DNA of 64,000 nucleotides, taken from Nymphalis io (taxonomy: Eukaryota; Arthropoda; Insecta; Lepidoptera; Nymphalidae). A model generated the notes under the pieces. That model was not told where the DNA came from. It saw only the letters and a list, made by a program, of their open reading frames with translations, and ran no database searches. Position 1 is the first letter of the stretch. Each line of letters opens with the position of its first letter. A program made the position numbers and the translations under genes. Below are positions 38,270-50,678 of this stretch, piece by piece. The stretch spans positions 12,681,501 through 12,745,500 of the forward strand of contig NC_065892.1 in the NCBI RefSeq assembly GCF_905147045.1, given 5' to 3'.

Positions 38270-38505
38270 AAAGGTAGGTTAGATAGGATGACAATAAGCC
38301 ACCCGGTGGCAACTGGTCACGACCGCCCAAAGATATTGACGCTTTAAGAAATATTAACCATACCTTACATCGCCAATGCATCACCAGGCTTGTTATCCGT
38401 GAAGTTATGTCCCTTGTGGTTGCAACTACACCGGTTCACTTACCCTTCAAATCAGAACACTAGTAATAAGTGGGTGGTACCTACACAGACGGAACTGTCC
38501 ACGGA
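38270..38505 (-). repeat. Reverse diverged copy of interspersed repeat
   Basis: CCACCCGGTGGCAACTGGTC, TGTCCCTTGTGGTTGCAACT and GTAATAAGTGGGTGGTACCT correspond in reverse to the ACCATCAGGTGG, GCACAAGGGACATA and AGGTACCACCCACTCAT blocks of the copies at 50345 and 59822. Confidence 0.7.
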
Positions 38506-39070
38506 AATCGTTACCAACTAGTGACAATGTGCAATTGTGATAATTACTACAGGCACAAGTTTTAATATAAACATTGTGGCTGTTTTTAATATAAATCATT
38601 ACTTTAACAAAAATTATTCTTAGTAGTAATTTACGCAGTTATCATTTTTAATTATATTCAAAAAAGTTACCTACGTCATTTGTTATAGCTAACAGTGACG
38701 TTTGAAGCAATTACTATTTAAAACAAAGACTGTAGGACCACACAATATATTGATAATTATAGCAATTAATAGGAGACAGGCTGCAGCGTAAACAAATAGA
38801 ATTTACTACGACACGAAGAATACAAATAAATTCAAAATTTGTTTTTTATTTCTCTAAAGTTATATTATTAATACTAACAAATATATGTTAAGCCCTTATA
38901 AAAGTAATTTTGAGTGTGAACAAACCAGAAAGTATTTGTTTCTGACGTTGATGACCTGAAACTACGAATGTTGTCCAATTACAAACGAAACCCATAAATA
39001 ACATTGTAAGCTTTTTCTCGCAACCCTATTTCCATATACCACCACTAGTGGTGTGCGGCACGTGGCCAGT

Positions 39071-39152
39071 GGTCAGTAGTCGCGTCGCGGACCGGTCGAT
39101 CCGTGGACATGTACACCCAGTGAGCAGCCGACACAGTAAATCCGCTGACGCC
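39071..39152 (+). promoter_or_regulatory. RPGR 5' UTR / core promoter region
   Basis: A GC-rich patch directly precedes the RPGR start codon. An arthropod initiator-like TCAGT lies at 39073-39077. No TATA box is seen about 30 bp upstream. The transcription start is inferred, not shown. Confidence 0.35.
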
Positions 39153-42100
39153 ATGACTGAGGATATACCAGGTTATCTTTTTATTATTTGTCACGAATTA
39201 AAATTTTAATTAGTTTTCCTTTTTAATTTAAACGAAATTTGCAAATTTATTAAAATGTGTTTTGATTAAATCAAAGTTATAATTCACATGGATGAGTAAC
39301 TTTTAGGTGAGGAATAGGAATTTTTTTATTCATGCATTGATTATTTGTTTTCCTTTTTTTGCTTTTTATAAAGTGAAAGAAACGTATATATATAATAAAT
39401 TTTCGAATGGTATTTATAGTTTCTTCGACTGGTAATTAGTATCGATTTTTTCTAGGAACTAGGGTCGTGTTTTGTAAACAAATTATTGCATTTGTACATT
39501 TGCTTCTGTTTGAAAATTGCCTATTCAAGTAACGACGTACTTTATATTCTAAATTCATTTCCTTTTAAACAAAAGATGGTCTTAGCGTCGATTGTAACAA
39601 ATTTAGAATAATAGTAAGCAATTTTCGATAGTCAATTACATATGTGGTATAAATGTTCAATTAAATATAAGACTTTACTTGATTCGTACTACAGTTATTT
39701 CATATATATGTGTAAGTTAGCTACTGAATCGGGTTTTATCACCGTTTCCATGTAGCATTGAAACACGCTATTTATCGTTATTAGGAACATTATTTTAATT
39801 CTAAATACTTTTGCAATTTAGAAACGTCAGTCGGCAAAACATTTCACATACATACAATGTAATAATATGTTTCAAATGGCAATCAAATGGAATTTTACAT
39901 GTAAGGATAGGGCTATTGTATAAAGTGTGGTCTCCCAGTTTGATTTTGTTGTTATAAAAACACACGTTACGAATTATTTCACAAACTGTAGGATATTAAG
40001 TTACACAAAACATAAATTACAAAACTGTCCGGCACGCAAGACATCCGTACCGAGAGATATACGCAAATATATTATACACTATTTATGCACATTATTAAAT
40101 TTCATATTATTTTACATCGTAAAGGTCAGAAAATATCAACTTAATGAAAATTAAATAAATATACGTTAAATTTGTGTGAATAACAGAAGGAAGGATCATA
40201 AAAATTACAATATTATTAACTGTTTCTTTATATTAATAAACTAAGTTATTATTATTGCTTAAAAAGCGTTTATAAACAGACTTGCAGCTAAAGTATAATC
40301 GAATGACTAATTAGTAATCCTAACATCACGACTAAGCTACTGAAGAATTAAATCGGGTAACAAGTGTGGCAGTGCCCCTAACACTCACAATGTTATATGC
40401 AACAGCCATGTCTTACTAACTACACTATGAATGTACTCTGTTATTTATCGCTTGTGGGTTCGCAGTAATTTATTAACGTTTATCTACTATGTTCACAGGA
40501 GCGACTCCGTATAATCTATCATCTGTGATGAATTATAGAGTCGCATCTAAACACAAGGGTGTACGACTGCAGCAAAATGTAAACGCAATCTTTAAACAAA
40601 AACTTAAAAACAAGTAGTACTTAAAAAAGTACTACTTGTTTTTTATATTTATAAACATATAAAAAACAAGTAGTAATTATAGTATGCAAAGGCGGCCTTG
40701 TCACTTACAGGCAACCTCTGTAAAGAGAAATATTAATGTTTTTTTTAGCCTTTAGGATCATTAATCGGGCGAAGTGTGCGAACAATTTATACTTGAAATT
40801 TATTGAATGCTTATAAACTTAATACAAATATTTACAACTACATATTATAATATATATATATATAAACTGAACTCATCAGATATTCTACCGCAAAATAGCA
40901 GTACTTGGTATTGTTGTGTTCCGGTTTGAAGGGTGAATAAGCCAGTGTAATTACAGGCACAAGGGACATAAAATCTTAGGTCCTAAGGTTGGTAGCGCAT
41001 TGGCTATGTAAGTGATGGTTATCATTTCTTACAATGCCAATGTCTAGGCGTTGATAACCACCTACCATCAGGTGGCCCATATGCTCGTCCGCTTTCCTAT
41101 TCTATAAAAAAAACATACATACATACATACATAAAAAATATATAAGAAATAATACAACATGCTATAGTTAGATTGATAAATAATAATTATGCAAACGACT
41201 CTTAAAAATATGTACGGATTCAGCTTGACGAATTTCTCGAGGCAGGGAATTCCACAGTTTGACTGCTTACCCGTTAAGAAATTGCTGTATATTTTAGTAC
41301 AAATCAGAGGGATCAGCAATTTATTATCTTACTCAGAGCGCAAATTGATTGGTGTATGAGAGCCAAGGAAGGTAATCATCTTTATTTATGACTTCCGAAT
41401 AATGTAACTTATATATAATTTTAAAGAGGTTACATTTTCACTTTCGTTTAACCGACGTGGTGGTTGTATTCTTGCAAAACTAATATTACTGTAAAGATTT
41501 CTTTATTTTATATAATTATGTGGCTTTGCATTGTTTTAATATAAAGCTTTTGTAAAAAATATATTAGACATAATATTAGAAAGAGAAATATGAAATAAGG
41601 TATATATCAGTTATATGTGTATAAATGAGATTATTATATACAAAATCATTATACAAGTAGTCGAAACATTTTACATAAACAAAAGCATTGGCTGCATGTA
41701 CCATGGCCACTTTGTTCAGCTTAAATAAAATATTAGTTATGTTTTTTTATGAGTAAGTACCTAAACCTTGACGTGGTTTCGCTCGCGAAAATGTAATGGA
41801 TTAATAAAAAAAGACAAAACTTTAACCAATATTTTTGCTATAGTGTTTTTAGAATGATCTATACGTTCAAGGTGTTTTATCTTCTTTAATATGTTTTTCT
41901 TGTCGCTTATATTTTACAATAAAATGTTAATTGTATTAATTATAATACCATGACAATGTTGTTTCCGTAGCCATTTCGTCCCAACAGCCCAGATTTAAAA
42001 AACAAATATATGTTTGAAGTATGGTTGACAAGTGAGGAAAAATATTGCTTTTGTTTTTTCACGAAAAGAAAACATGGTAATCGCCAAAAACTTTTTATTG

Positions 42101-45100
42101 TTTTAAAAATTAAACGGTTTTACAAAAAAAATGTAAATTACTTACTACATTTTTTTATTTTGCTATTTAAAAATGTAGTTATTTAAAACAATGTCTTTTG
42201 TTTAGCTACTAATAATTCGTAATGCTGGACAAAACAAATTAACATACTAATTATACTGATAAAAAAAATTACGGTATACTTATTTGTTTTAATAAATCTA
42301 CACATAATTTAATTATTTCATAGAGATAGGCGACAAATAAAGCGCAAATAAATACAGCCGAATGTAATTTATATATTTTTTCATGCTATATTTGCATCTC
42401 TTTCGTGCACCACCTTATTGTGTACGGTTTTGCGAACGATATAAATACATTAAAAAAAAATCAATTTATAGTTCGTTTACCAACAACATTGTCGCTCGTT
42501 GTGATTGATGGGCTGACGACATTGAAAGTATTAGGAAAAAGTTGTGAAGAAAATTGCATTCGTGAGAAAACCTAACTGGAAGAGAGGTGTTGGCCAAGCA
42601 TCGTGATTGTACATTACTTTTATATTACTGTGAAATAATTATATGCATTTTAATATGCACCTATATTTTAATATTTGTGTATATTTTTATTATATGTATA
42701 TATTAAACAGCGAGTCACAGCTCATAAGTAATAGCTCACGCGAGTGTTGGTTTGTTAATTCAGAACAAAAGAAAGCTAAATTTCGGGCTCGATACCGATC
42801 TCTGACTTGAGTATGAGTAGTCAGGCAAGGTCAAGGATAGGAAGTAACGGCCAAGCTAATGGACTTAGGCTAAGTCCTCTAAGGTTCCAAGTAAAATATT
42901 ATTTTATTTAAAAACATTATTCTTAATAAACTTTAATATAATTTCGACTTACATTAATATTATTATAATATTGTAATGTGAAACTGTAGGGAGATGAACA
43001 TTCAGCTCATTATTATAAAATGATGAGTATTTTTTGTTATTACCCAACTACATCCATGATTTTTTATCTATAACTTAAACTTAATTCTAATAATATTTAA
43101 ATTGTTTTAATCGACAATAGTAAGTATTCAATTCCCTTTGATTTACGCAAGGTGGTAACTAAACGCTAAGCCAATGTGTGAAACACAGGATAGAATTTGT
43201 AAAGAAATATTTACTTTATGTATTTTAATTTTGGTCAGTTTTAGTTATAAAAGAGTGACTAAACCCGTTGCGTAGGTACTTTATCACGAGGTTTAATTTA
43301 TGGTAATGTTATAAAGAAAAAAGTATGAACGTCATGCGAAAAGGTTAAGAAGTCAATGGCAAAATAAAACTTACTTTCATGGGGCGTTGATTTATGATTC
43401 GGTCAAAACTATAATAGAAACGAAACCTTGATGATTATCACGTAAAAGTATATTGTTGTAATACTAATTTATTCCTACATTAAAAAATAAATTATGTTAT
43501 AGTTACGTTTAGTAAAATAGATTTATATAAGAACGTTCTTATACTTGTGTCATAGTTTTTAAATAGAAGCTTTTTTCGTGTATAAAATCGGTAAATGGAA
43601 GTCTAGGTATGAATAACTGGGGACAGAATGATTTAAGATTCTACACTCATAATAATGCAAAAACATATCTATGAGACCTCATATTCATATAAATCTTTGA
43701 ATGAAATATCCGGAAGGTAAAGTTTTTATTACATTTTAATGAATAATTTGTATATTATTCAAACAAGATACAATTTTAGGTATGTTTACTTCGTACATCT
43801 ATGAAGCCAAGCTGAATTAGTTCTGCATACCCTACAATATAATAATAAGTACCTACGTATCATCTATACGAACACCATATAATCTGTTAAAAGAAGTTTG
43901 TGATTTTTTGCACAGCATTAGAAGTTACAAGAGTTAGTCTAATCTATTTGAACACGTTTTCATTCCAGAAACCGGTGCTGTTTTCACATTCGGCAAATCT
44001 CACTTCGCCGACAATGAGCCGAGCCACTTCTTCATAAAGAACGACCCTATAATTGCCATATCGTGTGGTGACGAACACAGTGCTGTCATATGCCGTTAGT
44101 CTTTTGATTGTCAATATTCTAGCCTATTTTTTTTTCTTATAAAAACTGCAGGCATTTCAACCCTTATTATGCCTGCATTTATGTCACTCCCTTATTATCT
44201 CCAAACACACATCCTTTAAACTACAACAGAACAAATAATATACTTTGCGTAGAATTGATATTATCTTCAAATCGTAACATTTTCAATATCAAAGTTGTCA
44301 GAACGGAAACTACCAAATTAACTGCACTTGAAACTATGAAATGCATTATATTTTTCCGTAGAAAATGGTCGTGTATTCGTTTTCGGCGCAAATGCTTGGG
44401 GTCAGCTGGGCTTGGGCCACAAAGACGAAGTGACACGACCCAGCTGCGTCAAATGGCTGAAGCCTCATCGAGCTATATTCGTAGCCTGTGGAAGGGCTCA
44501 TACAATTTTCGTCACAGGTTTGAAGTTTATTAATTTTTATGTAATAATGTAATTATTAACTTTATTTTTAAATATTTCGCAAGATCTTTAAAACATGTTA
44601 TATGACATCAACTGAATATAACAAAAGCAGAATTTCTGTATTACTACTCGGTACAAGTAGTTTTATTATTCAATTATTTACTATTGATATTTATTACAGA
44701 CTCCAACACTATATACTCTGTCGGTTGCAACGATGAAGGACAGCTTGGTACTGGAGACATGGAGCACCACAGCGTACCACAGGCAGTGAATCTGGAGATT
44801 GATCAACCTATCAAACAAGTTTCTGCGGGAAGCAATCACACAGCTTTACTCACTGGTGACAAACAATCACACTGCAACACTTAAGCATCCATTTGTCGTT
44901 ATTACACATTTTTATATAGATAAGATATATATATCAAGTAAAGTAATATTGATTAAGGTTTTCAGACAAAAGTGTAGAAACAATTCCAAAGGTTCAAGAT
45001 TCATCTCTTTAATACAAACTGTTGCAGAATTTTAAAATAAAAAATACAAGCATACATATATATTAAATATTAAATTACCTAAGTCATTTTAATGAATATC

Positions 45101-48100
45101 TGAAAACGAATACCATTTTTTTTTAATAACCTAGACGACGGTCGCGTTTTCGTCTGCGGTTCGAACTCGGAAGGTCAGCTCGGGCTGGGCGAGGACGCAC
45201 GCTCGTGCGTCTCCTTCACCGAGCTTAAATTTATGGAGAAGATAGCATTCGTCGAGTGTGGATATTACCATACTGTATTCATTACCGGTGAGAATATTAC
45301 CTCGTTCAAATATGTAACAGCATATACTTAGTATGAACAATATTAAAAATACAATTAAAAAAATATACCTTTGTTACTTTTATATGCACGAATGAAACAC
45401 ATACGTTTTGATGATACCTACTTTTTATTTCCGGAAATATTCATGGAAAGCAAGGGAAAGTATAATAAAAGTAACAGTTATTATATGTTTAACGTAGATA
45501 ATATGATAATAGCATTTTTATAAGTATAAACTGTGTAGGTATTGCGTAAATTTTGCAAGCTTCATTTAATTCCGCGTCGATGTTTTCAGCCAAAGGCGCA
45601 GTGTTTATAACCGGTGACAATGAAAATCAAAAGTTAGGTATTCCAAATATGCCAACAACAGTTTATGTTCCGCAAGTTTTACCATTGGAAACTCAAATCA
45701 AAAGTGCCTGCTGTGGTGCCAATCATACATTTCTTTTGTCCATGGACGAGACAAAAATTCTCGCATTTGGATCGAACGAAAAAGGTCAATTGGGTATGCC
45801 GATGAATGTGGAGAACGTAACGGAACCAACTGAAATTAACATGGAGCAAATGTTTGATGGATATCAATTGAAGCTTGTGGCTTGCGGCGCTATGCATACA
45901 GCTTTTGTAACAGGTAACAATTAATTTATACTTATAAATTTATATTGGAAAGCTAGCGGTCCCGATGGAATACCAGCCATAGTGCTGAAGAAGTGCGCAG
46001 CGGAGCTGTCTATTGTGTTAACGCGCCTGTTCCAACTTTCTCTCTCTTCGGGATGTGTGCCGGAGGCTTGGAGAAGAGCTAATGTGCAAGCGGTTCCCAA
46101 AAAAGGGGATCGGTCTGACCCGGCAAATTATCGGCCAATAGCTATCACCTCAGTACTTTGTAAGGTGATGGAACGGATTTTAAACAACCAACTGATCCAT
46201 TACCTAGAAGATCACTGTCTAATTAATGATCGTCAGTACGGGTTTCGACCAAAACGGTCCACAGGTGATCTTCTAGCATACGTAACACACCTCTGGGGTG
46301 AAGCTATCGACAAGCATGGAGAATCGTTGGCTGTCAACCTCGATATCTTCAAGGCTTTCAACAGGGTCTGGCACAGAAGTCTTCTCTCCAAGCTGCCAGC
46401 ATATGGTCTGCCTGCTCAGCTATGCACCTGGATTGCCAGCTTCCTACACAAGCGTAGCCTTCGTGTTTTAGTTGATGGATGCGCTTCACAGTTCTATGTA
46501 GTGAATGCTGGGGTCCCCCAGGGATCTGTGCTATCTCCCACACTCTTTCTTTTGCATATCAATGATATGCTCTCTCTTGGGAACATACATTGCTATGCAG
46601 ACGATAGTACAGTGCATGGTGGATACCACGGACGCGCAGTGGCTGGGCAAGCGGAAATTGAGGAGAGGCGGAAGGATCTTGTCATTGAACTCGATAGGAC
46701 ATTAGAGCTCATCGCCAAATGGGGCTCCGATAATCTTGTTGAGTTTAATGCCAAGAAAACAAAGGTATGCGCTTTCACAGCGAAAAAGTCAGCATTTTCC
46801 CCTCTTCCCTCCCTCTGTGGTACTCCGCTGGTGATACAAAGCAAAATCGCCATGCTGGGGATTGACGTTCGCTGCGACCTTAGTCCAAGGGATTACATCG
46901 AGGCTGTTATAAAAACAGCTTCACGGAAACTCGGAGTTCTGAACAAGGTGCGGCGTTTTTTCACGCCACAACAACTGTGCCTGCTGTACAAAACACAGGT
47001 ACAGTCTTGCGTTGAATATTGCTCGCACCTTTGGGATGGCTCCGCTAAATACCTACTGGAGGCCTTGGACCGGTTGCAGCGACGTGCTGTACGCATTATT
47101 GGCGACGTAAAGGTCACAAACACCCTTGAACCTTTACAATTGCGTCGTGAGATAGCAGCACTGAGCGCTTTCTATCGACTGTATCACGGCGAGTGCTCTG
47201 AGGTATTATTCTCTCTAATTCCTGTTTCCCCCTTCCTTCTTAAGTCCACGCGAGCTGGTTCTCGATGTCACCGCCTAACTGTGACATCAATTCCATCGCG
47301 AACAAAGAAATTTGGCAACTCCTTTCTTTGTCGCACTTCCAAAAAATGGAATTCCTTACCAGCTCACGTGTTCCCCTCCTCTTACAACCCTCTTCAAACG
47401 AGGCGTGAAAAGGCATCTTGCGGGCCGGCAAGGCGAAGGCGGCTAGTGCAGAACGTTTTTCCCGTCTGTACTGGCCGTTGTCGCGTTTGGACTCTACTAC
47501 CACTTACCATCAGGTGGAGTAGAGTCATTTGCCCTCCCGCATATATAAAAAAAAAAAATCTAAAAAATAAATACGTATGAAGATCTGAATAATGTAAATT
47601 TTATTATTGTAAAAAAAGTAAACTAAATATTTTCTAAACACTTTATAGATAATGGCTTACTTTACACTTGCGGAGAATCACGACACAATAAATTGTGTTT
47701 GGAAGAAGTCGACGACGCTAATAATTCGAACGAAGCAATACCCAATCAATACGCGGCAAAGCGGGTCACCGCTATGAATGGCTTTATCGTAGACAATGTC
47801 GCTTGCGGTGGCTGTCACACATTACTTACCGCCGTTAAAGGTTCTAACGCAGACTTTACTAACAACGATTTCAATATAATCAGTGAGGAAAACAGACATA
47901 TTTCTTTAACTGAGCTACCTCCACTTCAAAAAGTCCCAGCAATGAATAAAAACGATGAACACACGAAAGAAGATGTAACCAATTCAAATACAAACATAAG
48001 AACTAGTAGAGAACAAATAAACGGAAACGGTAATGAGGAAACAGGATCCATAAACTCACTAGAAGCAAACGTTAGTGATTCTCATATTGTAGGTATAAAT

Positions 48101-49135
48101 GACCTTGAAGCAGATAATGGGAGTATTCATGACATAATAAATATAACCAACGATGAAGATGATTTCAAATATGAAGTTAAAAAAGAAGTAGACAATGTTT
48201 TAGAAAACGTAAACACTGTACTTAAAACAGGAGAGGATAAAATAAATAATATGTCACATGTTGTAGCTGAAACGGTTCATGCAAAAGCAGAAGTAGTTGA
48301 AGAGGTATTAAAGAAAACCATTGACATAAAATCTCCCGGTTTTCATTGCGACGAGAAAAAGGTTTTAGAACTCCCCGATAAATCGACAGAAATCGCTAAC
48401 TCACCACCTCCAAAAACACCTATAATACAAGATTTATTAGATATTCCTGATATATCGCAAATGAGCCCAAATTTAAGTAAGCATAGTGATGACGGGCAAA
48501 AAAGTGAAACGGGGCAATCTGAAAATGAAACTATAACTTGCGGTTCTGATAAATCAAGCCCTCAAATGGGTAAAACTAAAACTCAAGCCGTAATGCCGAT
48601 TGTAAGAAGTGACGACAACATTGATTCACACGAAGAGCCAATCCACTGTGAGGACTCAGACGTTGTAGTCAATAAAATAGAAGAGAAAGGTCGTTTCGCA
48701 CGCATATTTCAATCAATAAAGGATAAAGAGAATTCCTGCATGGGTAAAGGAAAGGTTATTGAAGAAAAAGTTGTAGGTATTTATAATAAAATATAATTAG
48801 TTTTCAAAAACACTGACGCTTATGCCCAGCAAAACGCACTTACAGGATTGAATAATTGATACACATTCTTAACAAAAATATTTAGATTACAAAATATCAC
48901 AAAACTTTAAAAAGAATACACTAATACAATATTTATTTAATTCACTTAATCATAATTTGTTTGTGAATTTTACATTTGAATACCTGTCTCTTTGCTATAC
49001 GTAATAGTTGTTTTTTTTTTAGAAAATATCCACAAAGGAATTGACAATGCGGAAGAAACAGTGCACAAGATAGAGGAGAGAGTAGAGACGGAAATACGAA
49101 ACCAAACTAATTCACGAACATGCACAATTTTATAA
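39153..49135 (+). CDS. RPGR-like RCC1 propeller protein with CTIL prenylation box
   Basis: Exons 39153-39171, 43969-44094, 44362-44517, 44700-44855, 45135-45287, 45590-45913, 47649-48776 and 49023-49135 sum to 725 codons (724 aa). The N-terminus (TGAVFTFGKSHFADNEPS, CGDEHSAV) is diagnostic of the retinitis pigmentosa GTPase regulator. Seven RCC1-type repeats follow (residues 1 to about 370) with GQLG boxes (ANAWGQLGLG, CNDEGQLGTG, SNSEGQLGLG, SNEKGQLGMP) and closing CGxxH boxes from CGDEH to CGGCH. The tail (about 370-724) is Asp/Glu/Asn-rich with probable helical stretches and ends RTCTIL, a CaaX geranylgeranylation signal also found at the end of the vertebrate RPGR constitutive isoform. 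Family role: ciliary transition-zone and connecting-cilium trafficking, binding RPGRIP1 and PDE6D. A retrotransposon sits in intron 6. Possible poly-A signal 49334-49339. Confidence 0.93.
40606..40674. repeat. Three-arm inverted repeat
   Basis: AAAAACAAGTAGTACT (40606-40621) is complementary to 40628-40643. The overlapping arm 40631-40647 is complementary again to 40658-40674. Two alternative hairpins therefore share one arm. Confidence 0.9.
40869..41106 (+). repeat. Interspersed repeat copy with (ACAT)n tail
   Basis: CTCATCAGATATTCTACCGC, GTGTTCCGGTTTGAAGGGTG, GGCACAAGGGACATAAAATC and ACCATCAGGTGGCCCATATG follow in the same order as in 50345-50628. The 3' end TATTCTATAAAAAAAA runs straight into ACATACATACATACATACAT (41110 onward). 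Confidence 0.88.
45945..47560 (+). mobile_element. 5'-truncated Jockey/CR1-like retrotransposon, RT frame open
   Basis: Lies in intron 6 of RPGR, same strand. The open frame 45982-47580 (plus upstream codons KASGPDGIPAIVL) contains the RT domain: NYRPIAITSVLCKVMERIL, YGFRPKRST, LDIFKAFNRVWH, AGVPQGSVLSPTLF and the catalytic YADDS. The thumb region follows, and the typical C-terminus FLCRTSKKWNSLPAHVFP. The endonuclease half is absent (5' truncation). A net one-base frameshift near 47390 diverts the end; the alternative frame gives an RGVKRHLAG-type terminus stopping at 47444-47446. The 3' end has ACCATCAGGTGGAGTAGAGT and a 12-base A tract ending about 47558. No clear target duplication was found. 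It cannot move on its own as it stands. Confidence 0.93.
48777..49022 (+). other. RPGR last intron (retention would remove CTIL)
   Basis: GTATTT donor at 48777 and a T-rich tract with TTTTAG acceptor at 49022. Reading through the donor adds only GIYNKI and a TAA at 48794-48796, so intron retention would give a protein without the prenylation box. Confidence 0.8.
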
Positions 49136-49945
49136 GCACTTAGTGTAGTCAGTGTTTGTCTTCTTAAATGTTTATCGGAAATTAAAAAAATATTCTTACT
49201 ACTATTTATAAAATTTTATTTTAAGAAAAAAAGGGAAAAATAATACAAAAAAAACATATTATCAAATTAAAGCCTTGTTAGGATAAAATTTTAGTAATGT
49301 TATTTATTGCAATGGAGGAAACGCTTGACCTTTAATAAAATATTTATATACATAGATAATACCTAACATAACTGAAATAAAAATAATAAACTTAATATAA
49401 TAACAATAATAATAACAACAAAGGCCTACTATAGGGGAACCCGTTGTACCTACCACAATAGTACTTTTTACAAAAAAGTATGTTTTCAGGGTTTGTTGTT
49501 GTTGTTTATGAGTTTTTTATTCCACCATCGCTTTTAAATGCCTGAACAAATTTGGATGTACAAGATGGGACATCGTTACAATATTATCAGGGATAATATT
49601 GTATAAATGTATGTATACCTTTAAATCAATATGGCGGCAGTATTGCAGTCTTGTTTTCATTTATTTTTATTACAAAAAATTAAAGGCTTATATAATTATA
49701 TACGTGTATATAAAAACATAGACATATTATTCGAAGCATTATTTTTACCAATTCAGACATTACGTTAATACTAGCTTAGCTTCGATATGTTAAAGTTGAA
49801 AGGGGCCATTTTCGGAAAAAGCAACTATTTTTCCCCTAAATCATGCAAAATCAAGATAGATTATTTGATTTTATACAATTAACAACAATCGAACGACAAT
49901 CACAGACTAATAAGGTAACGTGGTCATAAATCTTACAGCCATCGG
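49136..49945. other. Convergent intergenic / 3' UTR DNA
   Basis: RPGR (plus) and the eIF4E paralogue (minus) converge here. Candidate poly-A signals: AATAAA at 49334-49339 (plus) and TTTATT at 49660-49665 (AATAAA on minus). Otherwise AT-rich. Confidence 0.55.
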
Positions 49946-50625
49946 TTAAATAAACAAAATGTTTTTATTACTATTATGTTCGTGAAAGTTAATTCTGCCT
50001 TTGAGACCTAAATTATCTTTCAATTTTCTTCCAATTTCCACTACTGCTTTCTTGTTTTTCGAGTCGGATATCCAGATACCTAAAAGTTACGTTTTTTTTT
50101 TTGTATTTTAGATAGAAAACATGTTTATCTAATAATCAAAATGGATATATTTTTAAAATTATTATGCGATATTCAATATTTTTAACACTCGATTGCATTT
50201 ACGTGCCCCTTCTACACTCTCTTATGTCGTAGATATTCAAAAACAGTCTATGTCCTTGTCAGCTATCTTTATATAAAATTATATCAAAATCGAATCACTT
50301 GTTTCAGAGAACGCGTAATAGACACAGTTACTTTCATATTTACTGGTGGTAGGGCTTTGTGCAAGCTCGTCTGGGTAGGTACCACCCACTCATCAGATAT
50401 TCTACCGCAAAACAGCAACTTGATATTGTTGTGTTCCGGTTTGAAGGGTGAGTGAGCCAGTGTAATTACAGGCACAAGGGACATAAAATCTTAGTTCCCA
50501 AGGTTGGTGGCGCATTGGCTATAAGCGATGGTTGACATTTCTTACAATGCAAATGTCTAAGGGCGTTTGGTGACCACTTACCATCAGGTGGCCCATATGC
50601 TCGTCCACCTTCCTATTCTGTAAAA

Positions 50626-50678
<53 letters not shown>

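Larger units (their letters stand above)
39172..43968 (+). other. RPGR intron 1
   Basis: GTTATC donor after the 19-nt coding part of exon 1 and TTCCAG acceptor before 43969. It contains a three-armed inverted repeat (40606-40674), an interspersed repeat copy (40869-41106) with an (ACAT)n tail, and a low-complexity fragment near 41195-41320 that may derive from another retroelement. No exon is supported inside. Confidence 0.75.

Noticed and set aside
41195..41320. Possible fragment of another retroelement coding end (GGCAGGGAATTCCACAGTTT)
   Set aside because: The resemblance is by feel only; no reading frame with several consistent motifs could be shown.
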